This document shows, piece after piece, positions 10,417-21,653 of a stretch of 64,000 bases of DNA. The first letter of the stretch is position 1. Each line of letters starts with the position of its first letter. The DNA comes from Closterium sp. Naga37s-1. Lineage: Eukaryota; Streptophyta; Zygnematophyceae; Desmidiales; Closteriaceae. The position numbers and the translations under genes are program-made. The stretch spans positions 999,501-1,063,500 of the forward strand of contig CANJKZ010000820.1 in assembly GCA_947471745.1 (NCBI GenBank), written 5' to 3'. A model generated the notes under the pieces. The model saw only the letters and a list, made by a program, of their open reading frames with translations, was not told where the DNA came from and made no database searches.

Positions 10417-12648
10417 CTAATTCATACTCTTGGAACAAGGAGCCTCCTCGTGAGAAGAACCCTCAGCTGCAACTCCCTTTCCACCATCCATAGACAATTC
10501 TCCATCCCCCGTACCCCCTCCCCCTATCTGCCCATCCTCTGTTCTAATCTCCCCTAACCCCTCATGCCCGGAATTACCTGCCCCATTCCCTCCCACAGCA
10601 GGCAAGGGCAGCTTGAAAGCACTATCTCTCAGCGGACTCTGCCCGGGCATGAAAGGGGGCGGCGGGCTGGACCCCGGGTGAAAATCCACCAATGGCGACA
10701 CAGCATACCACGACTTATCCGGAGCAGGAGAAGGGGGGAAGCTGCCATCCCTCATACCATGCACCTGCCCTGCAGCCGTATCCGAAGCTGTGTCCGAAGC
10801 AAAACCGCCTCCCAAGCCTCTCGCACTCCCACCGAACCCAGCAGTGGCAGCAACAGCTGATCCGGCAACTGCTGCTGCTGACCCCCCTTCTTCGGAGTAC
10901 TGAGTGGTGGAGCGGCCTAGGGGTTCCTTGTCTCTATGGCTGTCTCTGTCCTTCTCCCCGCCGTGGCTGTTGTGCCGAATGGCATTACTCAGTGCCTGCA
11001 CGCGAAGGCTCTCCTTTTCCTTCGCCCCACTTGCACCACCAGCAGCACCAGTACCCGAGCCAGTACATCCCCCACCCCCTACGGGTGCCCCTGCTCCCAT
11101 TCCTGTCCCAGCCCCTACCCCTGCGCCACCAGCCGCCACTGCCCCCATGCCTGAACCAACCCCATTGGCAAAGCTCAATGACGGCGCCAACACAGCTCCG
11201 CCTCTGCCTCCCCCCGCCCCACTAAGTCCCGCCCCCAGCGCGCCTGCAGTAGCGGGGAGGGGGGAAGGCGCAGCGCCCGCCTGTGCGCTCTCCTCCGCGC
11301 TGCCCATCTGGGGCACCAGGCGCACTGGTTCCTGGCTCGACCGCGTCCGCGCCATCGGGTTCCCCCCCAATGGATTCCCCCCACTACCACCTCCGCCCCC
11401 CGCCCCCCCGCTATGCCCCCCCGCGGGGGGCGGAAGCAGGTCCCGCTTGGAGTTATTCGGGGAAGCCCTGCGCGCCCCAGATAAACCTGCACCAGTAAAA
11501 CCTCCCCCTGGAATACCCGGACTGGTGTAACTCGGGCCAGTAGCACCTGAACCCGCAGTGGCCATGGCGGAATAACCCGACTGCCCGTGCGTACCCGTGC
11601 TGCTGCTGCCTCCCGCTCCGCCTCCCGCGCTCCACGCTCCGCTGGGACCCCCAACTCCGCCGCTGGACTCCCCCGAGGCGGACGGAGGCGCGGCCGTGGG
11701 GCTGCCGCGGTCTTCATACTGCCCGGCGGGCAGGCTGGAAAGAAAGAGCCCCAGGCGTTCCATAGCAGCTGCGTCCGCGCTCCCGTCCCGCCCGCTTTCC
11801 CCATCCCCTTCCCCCTCCCCGTCCCCCTCCCCTTGCGCCTGCTTACCCCGCGGGGACCTGAGTCGCACGGGTTCGTTCGTGGTTTCGTCTACCGTCGCAA
11901 ACGACTGATCCGATTCTTCCAGCCAAGCAACGATCCGCTGCCGCCCAGGCATGGCATTGAGATACGATACGGATCCGGCACTGTTCACTGCGCGCGATCC
12001 CACGGCTGCGGCATAGTGCTGCTGGTGCTGGTGCAGCTGCTGGTGGTGCTGCATGTGCTGCTGTATCGTCGTCGGTCCCGCGCTGCTCGGCCGCTCATCC
12101 AAACCTCCCCCTCCGCCTCCGCCGCCTGCGCCGCTGCCTGGTCTGATGTCTATACCCGATGCGCCAAACCCTAGCCCCGGGCCGGCCGCCATGATTACCG
12201 GCCCCATATGGCTCTTGCCTCTATCTGTTGCTATAGGAGGCTTCGACGAAGCATCTCGGGAAGCCCCCCGACCCGACCCACCTCCGCCGCCGCCATGCGC
12301 TGCTGTGATGCCGCCGCCGCCGACACCGCCGCCGACACCGCCGCCGCCTCCTCCTACTACTCCTCCGCCGCTGGGGGCGCCGCTGCCACCGCTGATCCCA
12401 GTGGCGTTCTCCGAGCGAATGCTGCGAATTTGCGCGGCGTGTAACACGGCGACTGACGACATGGCGACGCGGTCGTCTGCGGCCGCCATTTTACTGGCGT
12501 ATTCGCGCACGCCGGCATCGCCGACGGGGGAAGAGGCGGAAGGCGCGGGCTTCCGCGGGGTGTTCCGCGCGGGCGGCGCAGGTGTCGCATAGTCGTCGTT
12601 GACATTGTCGTCGTCGCCCGCCTTGGGCCGCGCGAAACAGCAGAACAT
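10417..12648 (-). CDS. Unrecognised 743-residue low-complexity protein
   Basis: A single open frame starts at an ATG at 12648. The protein opens with MFCCFARPKAGDDD, where the paired Cys could be lipidated (inference), followed by Gly/Ser/Ala/Pro-rich disorder. Three islands look less random: a stretch around residues 45-75 (ASKMAAADDRVAMSSVAVLH), one with RIVAWLEESDQSF near residue 240, and a C-terminal WYAVSPLVDFHPGSSPPPPF. No known domain, membrane segment or signal peptide is recognised. Codon and base use match the neighbouring host genes. A donor-like GTAAGC at 11846 and an acceptor-like ctttctttccag ending at 11735 could define a 112-nt intron, but removing it changes the reading frame, so I kept one exon. 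The coding call rests on length, frame continuity and the compositional islands. Confidence 0.6.
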   Translation of the reverse strand: MFCCFARPKAGDDDNVNDDYATPAPPARNTPRKPAPSASSPVGDAGVREYASKMAAADDRVAMSSVAVLHAAQIRSIRSENATGISGGSGAPSGGGVVGGGGGGVGGGVGGGGITAAHGGGGGGSGRGASRDASSKPPIATDRGKSHMGPVIMAAGPGLGFGASGIDIRPGSGAGGGGGGGGLDERPSSAGPTTIQQHMQHHQQLHQHQQHYAAAVGSRAVNSAGSVSYLNAMPGRQRIVAWLEESDQSFATVDETTNEPVRLRSPRGKQAQGEGDGEGEGDGESGRDGSADAAAMERLGLFLSSLPAGQYEDRGSPTAAPPSASGESSGGVGGPSGAWSAGGGAGGSSSTGTHGQSGYSAMATAGSGATGPSYTSPGIPGGGFTGAGLSGARRASPNNSKRDLLPPPAGGHSGGAGGGGGSGGNPLGGNPMARTRSSQEPVRLVPQMGSAEESAQAGAAPSPLPATAGALGAGLSGAGGGRGGAVLAPSLSFANGVGSGMGAVAAGGAGVGAGTGMGAGAPVGGGGCTGSGTGAAGGASGAKEKESLRVQALSNAIRHNSHGGEKDRDSHRDKEPLGRSTTQYSEEGGSAAAVAGSAVAATAGFGGSARGLGGGFASDTASDTAAGQVHGMRDGSFPPSPAPDKSWYAVSPLVDFHPGSSPPPPFMPGQSPLRDSAFKLPLPAVGGNGAGNSGHEGLGEIRTEDGQIGGGGTGDGELSMDGGKGVAAEGSSHEEAPCSKSMN

Positions 12649-14271
12649 GGTCGCTCGCGAATGTCGTTAGCGCCGTAGCTCGATTGCTGCTCGTAACCCT
12701 CTTCTTCGCCAGCGGTCGTCGCCAGTGGCTCCTCAGTTCGCTGGTGAGCGTCGCTGGCGACACCTAGCCCTACTCTACTACCTTCGATGAGCACCGAGTC
12801 TAACTCACTGGTTCGGTACCGAGCCTAACTCATAAACAATGTTGAGAAGGCGGGGAGAAGGCTGGGAAAGGCGGGAAAGGCCGGCGGAAGGCGGAAAACC
12901 TACTCCGGCGGGAAAGTAAACTCGAAACTTGCTGGTAAGCGAGCAATGACCGGTCTGCAGGTGACTTACTCTCCTCGCAACGAGGGACAAGCGCGCAAGA
13001 ATGGAGTGAGATGCTAGAGGGTGAATGATCGTGGTCGGCCAGAACCGAACTGAACCGAACTGGACGGGACTGGACCGGACTGGTCGGAGACTTCGACCAG
13101 GAATTGACGAGCGCCGAAGGCCATTGATTTAATTAAGAGATACGGCTTCATTCTTTCGGCAGGAGTAGGGCTCTCGTTGGAGGATACATGGTCGGCGGAT
13201 ATTCAGCTGGAAAACCATGAGACGGAGGAAGAACATCGTGTCGTCGCGTGTGCGCGCTGATGACTAGGTTCTGGTAAGGGTATGAACGGCTCAAGCCAAG
13301 ATCACGCGTCGGGAACGTCAGATATACTTCATAGCGCCAGAACCTTTTACTAAAGAACCAATTCCGAGTCGAGAAACAACGCGGAGAGCAAGTGCGTGCT
13401 CGAAACGCGTGACTCCATGTTAGCTTGCGATGGAGGAGATATACGTTCGCCTGACGCCTCTTGGTATTTTACCTCCAGATAAAGACCACGTGGCCTCAAG
13501 GCCTGACACGTCAGACTGGCTCAACCCGCGAAACCTACGCGAGACTAAGAACATACTAACACCACGTGGCGAGACACGAGGTAACCCTCCACTGTGAAGC
13601 CAGACAGCAATAAGAGCTGGCTACCCTTGGAATGCACGAAATTGGTAGAACCGATGTGCTAGGGCTTGGAGCCATGGCTGTTTTTGAACCAAGGAAATCA
13701 GATAGGCTTTGGCTGGACAGGTAAGGAAAGGGATGGATGGGTTGGATGGCGCTGGCTGATTCGACACGGGTTGGCGGAACGACTCACCGGTTCGGGGGAA
13801 GCGGCGGGGGTGTGTTGAAAGAAGGGGGAGGTTTGGTGGTATGAGCGGGGAAGGGGGACGAAGGCGAGAGGTAAGAGGTGGGGGAGAAATGCTGGGGAAC
13901 AGGCGGACTGGCAGAGAGTGCGGGGATGTTGTGATGGGAGGGGCCACTGGGGGAAATCGGGAGATGATACAGATGCTGCGGAAACGACATCCATCGAGTG
14001 TGTTTTCGATAGCAGGCAGGTTTGGTTGGTTTGAGATTATGGCGGAGTTGACTCGTGAAGAGAGGGGGGGAACACCGACACTGTTGCGAAACCGAAACAA
14101 GTACATTTGCGTAAACCATCCCACTCTACGATAACATAACCAAAAAAAGGATTACCAGCAAAAGTATACCACATCAGGCAGGCTGGCTACAATTCCCCGA
14201 CAGCTATATACACTGGTGAAACGTCAGGAGCCTTATATCTAAAGAAAGCATGGCAAAATCAGGAGCGGCCT
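12649..14271. other. Spacer between divergently styled minus-strand genes, no gene seen
   Basis: It contains the 5' flank of the gene ending at 12648 and the 3' flank of the transporter. A short run of gaaccgaactg/ggaccggactg repeats lies at about 13039-13085. The open frames here show no family resemblance. Confidence 0.5.
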
Positions 14272-17200
14272 TCAAGGCATCGCGAAAGCTGGTGTATGGT
14301 CTTGCATGTTCACCAGCCTTGCGTATTCACCACCCTTGGCCATGAGCTGTGCATGTGTGCCCACCTGGCATAACAACATCAAATATACCGTAAGCAAGAC
14401 CAGAATCATGGAAGGGCGTTATCAACTCATGTCGAAAACGAGAAGGCAGCATCATGTTGACTTCTTGATGATCGTTTGAACGAACAGGCCATCGGAGAAA
14501 CAAAACAAACTAATTAAATGAATGATGCAGATGTGTACATTGGACACTTGCACAGCACTCACCTCTGTTATCCTGCCATGAGCCATCACCACGATGCGGT
14601 CTGCTGCCTGGATCGTAGACAGCCTGATGAAAAATAGCAGAGATTGGGGTTCATAATTGGAGCATGGAAAAGCATAATTCAACAGAAAAGAAGAGCAGCA
14701 CATACGGAAACAGCCGATGCAGTCAGTAAACCACACAACACCAGTCACAACACCATTTCCAACACACCATGATGCGTGTAATCACACCCACCTGTGTGCA
14801 ATCACAATGACGGTACGATCGCGCCGGCCATTCTTCCCCCTCTTCATCGCCTCATCCAGTGCCCCCTGCACGTTCCTCTCACTTTCCACATCCAGCGCAC
14901 TCGTCGCCTCATCCAAAATCAGTATCTTCGGGTCACGAACCAGCGCCCGGGCAATCGCGATTCTTTGCTTCTGCCCGCCGCTCAGCCGCGAGTTGTCCAC
15001 CACTGTCGCGTACCCCTCGGGAAGCTCCGAAACGAAATCGTGCGCGTTGGCCGCGCAGGCCGCGCGTGTGATCTCCTCGTGGCTCTTTTTTCGGCTGCCT
15101 GAGCCATACGAAATGTTTGCTGCCACGTCTGTGCTGAAGAGACGTGGCTCTTGGCTGACTACCCCCATCTGCCCGCGCAGCCATTTAGTGTCAAACTCCT
15201 TTATAGGAACACCGTCCAAAAGAATCTTGACAGGAAAGAAGAAAGGGAGAGGAGGGAAAGGGTAGGGGTGAAACTCGGGAAGGGAGCCGCGAAACATGGG
15301 GTGGGGGGGAAATGGAGGTGGAACGGGGGTGGGGAAAACGAGGGACTGGGAGGACAACAGTGCAAAACCCCTCCAAACTCTTGATACCTTGCAAACCCCC
15401 TCCTCACCTCTCCGTGTGTGGGTTCATAGTGCTGCTGCAGCAGCCCCACGAGAGTGCTTTTCCCACTGCCACTCAGCCCCACCAGCGCCACCAGCTCGCC
15501 GGGATTGATGGTGAGATTCACATGGGACAGCACGGAGGCCTGCAGGAAGAATAAGGGGCGAACGGAAGGGTGGATTGAAGTGAGATGAGGATATACAAAG
15601 AGGTGAGAAACAGTCATCTCTTTGCCACTCAGCGCCACCAACGCCACCAGCGCCACCAGTGCCACCAGCTCGCCGGGGTTGATGCTCAGATTCACATGGG
15701 ACAGCACGGAAGCCTGCAGGAGAACCAAAGGGAGACAATGAAAACTCTCACAGATCAAGCCAGCTCAGGGGCGTTCAGGAGGTGCTAGAGGAGTGTGAAG
15801 TAAACACAATGGTCCTTTCTGCCCATCACATGCCGTATGCCTGGTAGACGCTTTTGTGAAGCTTTAAAAAAATGATCAAGGCTAATCTATGACGTGCCAT
15901 TTGAAGGACACGCCAAGCAACCATGAAGTTGGCTCCAAGCAGGCAAGCTCAAGAAAAGCACGCACCTCAGGGCGGGTTGGGTATCGGAAGGACACATCTC
16001 GGAACTCTATCTTGCCTTGCAGCCATGGCATCTGTAAACCTGGCAGCACGCACGGTGGGCGGGGGGGGCGGGGGGAGGGAGGGGGAGGGGATGGGATCAG
16101 CGCACACAGACATGAGCTTGTGGCGTCAAGTCAAGGCGTGAACGCATGGAGGCATCAGGCACAAGGGTTTGCATGGGCTATGGATATGGGATGGGACCAT
16201 GGCATGGGCAGGACATGGAGTCCTAAGGGCCGCTCAGTAAGTGCCCAACCCACCCACCATGTGGCATGTGGCATGCATGTAAGGCTAGGCATGTGATACG
16301 TGACCTAACCTCGCCTTTGCAAGCTGTGGCGAGTGCGGCAGGTCTAAGAGCCGATACACGCGGCTGCAGGCGCCCAGGGAGTCCATGAGAGACGCCCTGT
16401 GGTCGCCCACCCTCCAGGTGGAGTGGCGTGGCGTGGTGTGCACATGAAACCCAGCCGTGTGACCTGATACGTGTCCTAACCTTAGGCCTGTGCGAGCTCA
16501 CCTTTGGTTTGTGCGAGCTGTGGCGAGGATGGCAGGTCCAGGAGTTGAAAGACGCGGCTGCAGGCGCCCAGGGAGTCCATGAGGGACGCCCAGTGGTCGC
16601 CCACCCTCCGGTGGCGTGCACATGAGGCCTAGGGGAGTCCTAAGGGACGACCAGTAAGTGACCAACCCACCTTGTGTCTTCGCGAGCTGTGGTGAGGATG
16701 GCAGGTCCAGCAGTTGGAAGACGCGGCTGCAGGCGCCCAGGGAGTCCATGAGGGACGCCCAGTGGTCGCCCACCCACCAGGTGGCGTGCACAACCCACTC
16801 GGCATACAGAATGAACTGCGTGAGCTGCTCTGCTGTGATGGCGCCCGACATCACTGCACTGCCTCCCATGATTATAGCGAGGACCTGGTGGCAGGAGGGG
16901 ACAGGGGGTTGGGAAAGGAGGGGAGACGGGGGTGAAGGAAAGAGGTGGGGACGGAGGGGTCAGTGGTCAGTGCGAGCACCTGGAGGGCTGTGCGCACTCC
17001 AAAGGGGCATGGACATGGGCTGCACACTGCTGGGAGAAAGAAAGGGAAGGAGGATCAGACACATGATATGGCATGGCATGGCATGGCATGGCATGACATG
17101 ACATGGCAGGGCACGGCATGGAGGCACGGGATGGCTGGCCACAGTGCAGATATGGGCCAGCTGGTTAGAGCGTCGTGCTAATAACGCGAAGGTCACAGGT

Positions 17201-20200
17201 TCGAGACCTGTATGGGCCAGTCTTTTGCTCAATGCAGCACGTATTGTACGACAGGGCACAGCATGACCCACACCTGAGTGGCATTGTAGATGGTGTTGCC
17301 ACCTAAGTTCCACATGCCATACGCCACAGAGCGAGGTGACCTTTGAGTCTACTCACAAGGCATGGCACAGCATGACCCATACCTGAGTGGCATTGTAGAT
17401 GGTGTTGCCACCGAAGTTCCACATGCCATACGCCACAGAGCGCCTGAGGCCCACATGCTGCAGGCGCTGCAGTGGCACCTTGTACCTGGTGGGACGGGAG
17501 GAGAAAAGGGTAAAAGAAAACGTTCTTTTAGTCAAATAAAAAACGCGCATATGGCCCTTGTTTCTGTTTTACTTATCGCCACACTTGGAGCAACCAGCAG
17601 CAATCTGCAGCACTTAGCACTCAGCAGAACCTAGCAGCGCCCAGAAGCACCCAACAGCACCCATCAGCACCTAGAAGCACCCACCTGTTGACTTCCTGCT
17701 GCTCCGTGCCAAAAGTGCGGACCACACGAGCCAGTGAAATGGTCTCCTCTGCCACCTGCAACAACAATGATGGGGCGAGGAGGTAAGGCAGGGCGAGGAA
17801 GTTAGGCAGGGCGAGGAGGTTAGGCAGGGCGAGGAGGTTAGGCAGGGCGAGGAGGTTAGGCAGGGCGAGGAGGTTAGGCAGGGCGAGGAGGTAAGGCAGG
17901 GCGAGGAGGTAAGGCAGGGTGAGGAGGTAAGGCAGGGCGAGGAGGTAAGGCAGGGCGAGGAAGTAAGGCAGGGCGAGGAGTTGAGGCAGGGCGAGGAGTT
18001 GAGGCAGGGCGAGGAGTTGAGGCAGGGCGAGGAGGTAAGGCAGGGCGAGGAGGTTAGGCAGGGCGAGGAGGTTAGGCAGGGCGAGGAGGTTAGGCAGGGC
18101 GAGGAGGTTAGGCAGGGCGAGGAGGTTAGGCAGGGCGAGGAGGTTGAGGCAGGGCGAGGAGTTGAGGCAGGGTTTAGGCAGGGCAACGTGGTAAGGCAGG
18201 GAGACGGTATAGCAGTGCAGTGGAGCAGTGCAGTGGAGCAGTGCAGCAGAGCAGTGCTGAAGGCTTGCTCTCACCTCATTGGCGGATGCAACAGTGTCTT
18301 GGATGAGGCGGGCACTCTCTCTCTGGAACCTGAGGACACACATCAATACACACAACGCGCACACACAGCCATTCCATTGTCAGCGAAGGAGGCAGAGTAC
18401 AAGCAAGAAAGTAGCATGTTATCTTATCACAATTGTCACGCATCAACCCATCAACCAGCCAACCAGCCAACCCGCCACCCAGCCAAACCTGTCAACCAGC
18501 ATGGCGCCCGCCCCATGCAGCACCCATACCTGCCCCACGCCAGCAACCATGCCTGCCATACGCGACAAGGCAACCAACCCCACCTGCCAACCCACCGTAC
18601 TTGGCAGCCCACGGTACCTGCCAGCCCACGGTACCTGCCAGCCCACGGTACCTGCCAGCCCACGGTACCTGCCAGCCCACGGTACCTGCCAGCCCACGGT
18701 ACCTGCCAGCCCACGGTACCTGCCAGCCCACGGTACCTGCCATAGGCGACGAGGCAGCACCACATGAGGGCGCAGAGGCCCGCGGAGATGAGCGCCATGC
18801 GCCAGGAGAGGCGCAGCAGGAAGCACATGGCGCCCGCCCCCTGCAGCGCGTTGCGCAGCATCACGTTGACGTCCCCCGCTGTGCTCTGCGCCACCTGCTG
18901 GCAGTCCGCGCCTAAGCGTGAAGTGAGGTCGCCCACCGACTCCTTGTCAAAGAAACTCACGTCCTGAAGGAGAGGGACGGGCGCGGAGGGGAGTGGGGGT
19001 AGGGAACCGGTGGGGAGCGGTGGGGAGAGGTACGCACGCATACGGCACCAGTGAAGGCCTGTGACGTTGACGTCCCCCGCTGTGCTCTGCGCCACCTGCT
19101 GGCAGTCCGCGCCCAAACGGGAAGTGAGGTCGCCCACCGACTCCTTGTCAAAGAAACTCACGTCCTGTGAGGAAAGTGTGGTGGTGGGTGAGGGAGGTGA
19201 AGGTGGAGGGCGGGAGAGGGAAGGGGTGGGGGAGAAGAAGGGGAGCGGGAGGGAGAAGGGAAGGGGGGGGAAAGGAAGGGGAGGTGAGGGGGAAGGGTGA
19301 TACGTCTTACGTCAAAGGGATTCACGTCCTGAGGGTGTGTGCGTGCGGAGGGGGGGAGGGAGAAGGGAGGCTGGTGGGTAGAGGCGGGGGTAAGAGGTGG
19401 CGCATGCAATGGTGGGGACGACAGGCATACCTGGTGCATGATGGTAGAGAAGAGTGCCTCTCGCATGCGGCACACCATGCGCATGTTGAGCACCGTGAAG
19501 CAGAAGGAGCGCAGCCCACTGCGCACGGAGCGAGGAAAGATGCGACAGGGGGGATGGGGTAGGGGGGGAATTAAGAGGGGGCAGAACGAGGGAGGAACGG
19601 AGGGAGTGAGTGAGTGAGAATGTGCAACACCAGGTACATGCTGGGAACTGTGAAACAGAACAAGCATGCTTCAGCTTCCAATTCGAGTGCATACAAGTGC
19701 ATGAGAATGCATCGGTGCTTGGTACAGCCTGCACAGTCCACGCACGCACCTGAAGGCCCCGCAGGCGAGCGTGAGCGCGACGAGCAGCTTGGCGTTGTGC
19801 GCGAACTGCGCGCCCATGTTGTTAGACGCCGCGAAGATGGTCGACGCAAGCAGATGCGGGATCGTCACCTCCGATATCTGCCACGTGGCACGGGCGGACA
19901 GTCGTGTGGGTGACGCGAGTCAAACGGAAATACACATGAAACTGCTACTGTTTCACGCGAGAACTAGCAAACAATCGTTCCAACCACAGCCACTCACCGC
20001 GGCAAGCGACAAAAAGACGAACGCCACCACCACCAGTCCCTTATCCGGAGCACAGAATCGCCACAGCTTGCGACCAGCATCTCCCAGGCTCCCCACACCC
20101 TCAGCTTCCGCCGCCCCCGCTCCGCCTTCCCCCTTCCCCTCACCGGCCGCCGCCTCGTACCCCATGTTCTTCTCCGCGTTCCCCTCCATGCGCCACCAGC

Positions 20201-21653
20201 TGCCATACGGCAACGCGGACCGCAACACCGCCAGTACCGCCACCATCCGCGCTACAGCCCGCAGCGCAACCGCGCGCGCAACCTCAAGCGCCCCTTCCGC
20301 ATTCCCCGCTTCCGTAGCAGCAGCAGCAGCAGCAGCAGCAGCCGCTCCGCGCCCGCCGGCGCCGGCGCCGGACTCACCATGCTTTGTCTCGTGCGCATCA
20401 ACATTTCCGTTCCCATCGTCGCTCAGGCGCTGCTGGCCGGACGGAGCGTTTTCGTTCTCGAAGTGGCTCCAGGCGCTGCTGTCTCCGTCCCACGCCCATG
20501 ACATCACGTCCGGAAACGGGTACTCGTACTGCCCCATCGTAGGTCCCTGGCCGTTGACTTCGCCGTTGACTTGGCCGTTGACGTGGCCGTTGGGCTTGCC
20601 GTTGACTTGGGCGTGGACATCGCCATTGACTTGGCCGTTGACCTGACCGTTAACTTGGCCGTTGACCGTGCCATTGACCTGGCCATTGACCTGGCCATTG
20701 ACCGGGCCGTTGACCCTCCCGTTCACCTGGCCGTTCACCTTCCCGTTCACCTGGCCGTTCACCTGGCCGTTCGCGTAACCATTCAGCTGGCCGTTTACTT
20801 TTCCGTTCACATGGCCAATCAGACGGCCATTCACCTGACCGTTTACTTTCCCAATCGCATGGCCGTTCACATGACCGTCCACGTTTCCAGATCGCTGACC
20901 ATTCTGCCAGCCGTTTACTTTTGTCATCCCGTGCCCCCTCTGATCCGTCCGATCGCCCACCAATCGACGGCTGCCAGGCAGCGGGAGGGCCTCCTCCCGT
21001 CGCGGCTTGCAATTGGCGCGAGCCTGCTCGGATTCCTCCAATTCCCACGTGGATCCTCCCGTGCCGCCCCTCCCGGGTCCCTTATCGTCGCCCAGAGCCC
21101 AATCGCGCGGGCTGCTGCCGTCTGCCGTCTCACACACCACGGAGCCCTTCCCGCTCCTGCTGCCTCTCCAGGCCTTAGCGAGACTTCCGCCATACTTGAT
21201 GCGCCTGCTGGTCCTGGGCTTGCCGCGGATTCTGCCGTTGCTTCCGAGCCTAGAGTGACCACCGTTGTTTCCGAGCCTCGTGTAGCTGGCATGCGTGGAG
21301 ACTGAAGTTCTTGGTTCGTCGGTGACAAGGGGAAAGCCGAACCTAGATGAGCTAAAAGTATCTGAAAGGTTCCTAAAACCAGAGAAACGAGGAAAAGTTG
21401 AGCTAGCGTTAGGAATCTGAACTTGATAGCGGCGTAAAGGATCTGAAGGAGGCTTGTAAGCTACAGTATGTCCGCCAGGCGAAAGATATGCGACGCTGGA
21501 ATTTATGTCAATGGCTAATTTATAAGAGTATTGACGAGCTTCCGTTGGAGTCCCGGGTATGCCGGAATATACTGATGGGTTGCCTTTTCCATGCCTCAGT
21601 GCTAATCCGTAAGTCGTTGCTGGTGAGTGCCATGACGCGGTGTAAGACACCAT
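14272..21653 (-). CDS. ABCB26: Plastid-type ABC half transporter, ABCB26/TAP1-like
   Basis: Thirteen exons join in phase to 1,111 residues: 21653-19998, 19877-19750, 19518-19431, 18963-18737, 18329-18275, 17755-17685, 17485-17383, 16884-16671, 16039-15966, 15539-15408, 15225-14792, 14623-14563 and 14364-14272. The membrane domain starts near residue 530 and matches Arabidopsis ABCB26 in recalled motifs: [49 protein letters not shown]. The nucleotide-binding domain is complete: Walker [10 protein letters not shown] (~893), Q-loop VSQEP (~941), signature LSGGQ (~997), Walker B ILILDE (~1017) and the H-loop His (~1060). Family knowledge suggests a homodimeric exporter of the plastid envelope; the substrate is unknown. 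The ~530-residue N-terminus exceeds family norm and includes a V-N-G-x array at ~240-370; a transit peptide is plausible but not provable. Several exon borders are duplicated in introns. Summed exon length is a multiple of three, supporting the model. Confidence 0.9.
15610..15713 (-). repeat. Head copy of transporter exon 10
   Basis: An acceptor (ctgcag) and exon-like start at 15713 reproduce the beginning of exon 10 (15539-15408), but the sequence turns into a run of valine-alanine-leucine codons and lacks the Walker A lysine codon. It is a decoy acceptor 174 bp upstream of the real one. Confidence 0.75.
16305..16760 (-). repeat. Three copies of the tail of transporter exon 8, each with a donor
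   Basis: The segment [20 protein letters not shown] plus donor lies in exon 8 itself (donor at 16670), and again at about 16612-16502 (AAAG|gtgagc) and about 16418-16305 (GCGAG|gttagg). Periods are about 172 and 193 bp. The copies keep an open frame but carry substitutions such as [12 protein letters not shown]. Confidence 0.75.
17066..17110. repeat. Pentanucleotide run (catgg/catga)
   Basis: Eight or so catgg or catga units in the intron between transporter exons 7 and 8. Confidence 0.8.
17144..17219 (+). pseudogene. tRNA-Ile(AAT) relic with a destroyed 5' arm
   Basis: Anticodon stem-loop TCGTG-CTAATAA-CGCGA (anticodon AAT), T-arm ACAGG-TTCGAGA-CCTGT, 3' acceptor strand ATGGGCC with discriminator A, and a following tctttt termination run all fit tRNA-Ile. 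The 5' acceptor strand does not pair and two of four D-stem pairs are broken. The 10-mer tatgggccag occurs both at 17151-17160 and at the 3' end 17211-17220, as if the 3' sequence replaced the 5' arm. It lies antisense in a transporter intron. Confidence 0.65.
17262..17333 (-). repeat. Tail copy of transporter exon 7 with donor
   Basis: The last ~60 nt of exon 7 (encoding [19 protein letters not shown]) and its donor recur here, 3' of the real exon (17485-17383) in transcription order, with an open frame and one Phe-to-Leu change. Confidence 0.75.
17776..18165. repeat. 18-bp minisatellite in transporter intron
   Basis: About 22 units of aggcagggcgaggaggtt or close variants (-aa, ttg) between exons 5 and 6. 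On the coding strand it is pyrimidine-rich (cctcctcgccctgcct). Confidence 0.9.
18594..18740 (-). repeat. 17-bp minisatellite that replicates the exon 4 donor site
   Basis: Eight exact-spaced ggtacc centres (18613, 18630, 18647, 18664, 18681, 18698, 18715, 18732). Read on the minus strand, the first unit holds the transporter exon 4 donor CAG|GTACCG (exon end 18737) and each later unit repeats CAG|GTACCGTGG. One degenerate unit precedes at 18594. Confidence 0.85.
19068..19328 (-). repeat. Head copies of transporter exon 4
   Basis: The exon 4 start (GACGTGAGTTTC after cag) at 18963 is copied at 19164-19068 (201 bp upstream, about 96 nt nearly identical), and as a short degenerate copy starting at 19328. 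Each copy has its own AG acceptor. Confidence 0.75.

Noticed and set aside
13621-14124. 167-residue minus-strand frame downstream of the transporter promoter-distal end
   Set aside because: Pro/Ser/Leu composition of a pyrimidine-rich spacer, no homology, and it lies between two gene ends.
18594-18740. CRISPR-like direct repeats
   Set aside because: Units are contiguous with no spacers, in a eukaryotic intron; a minisatellite.
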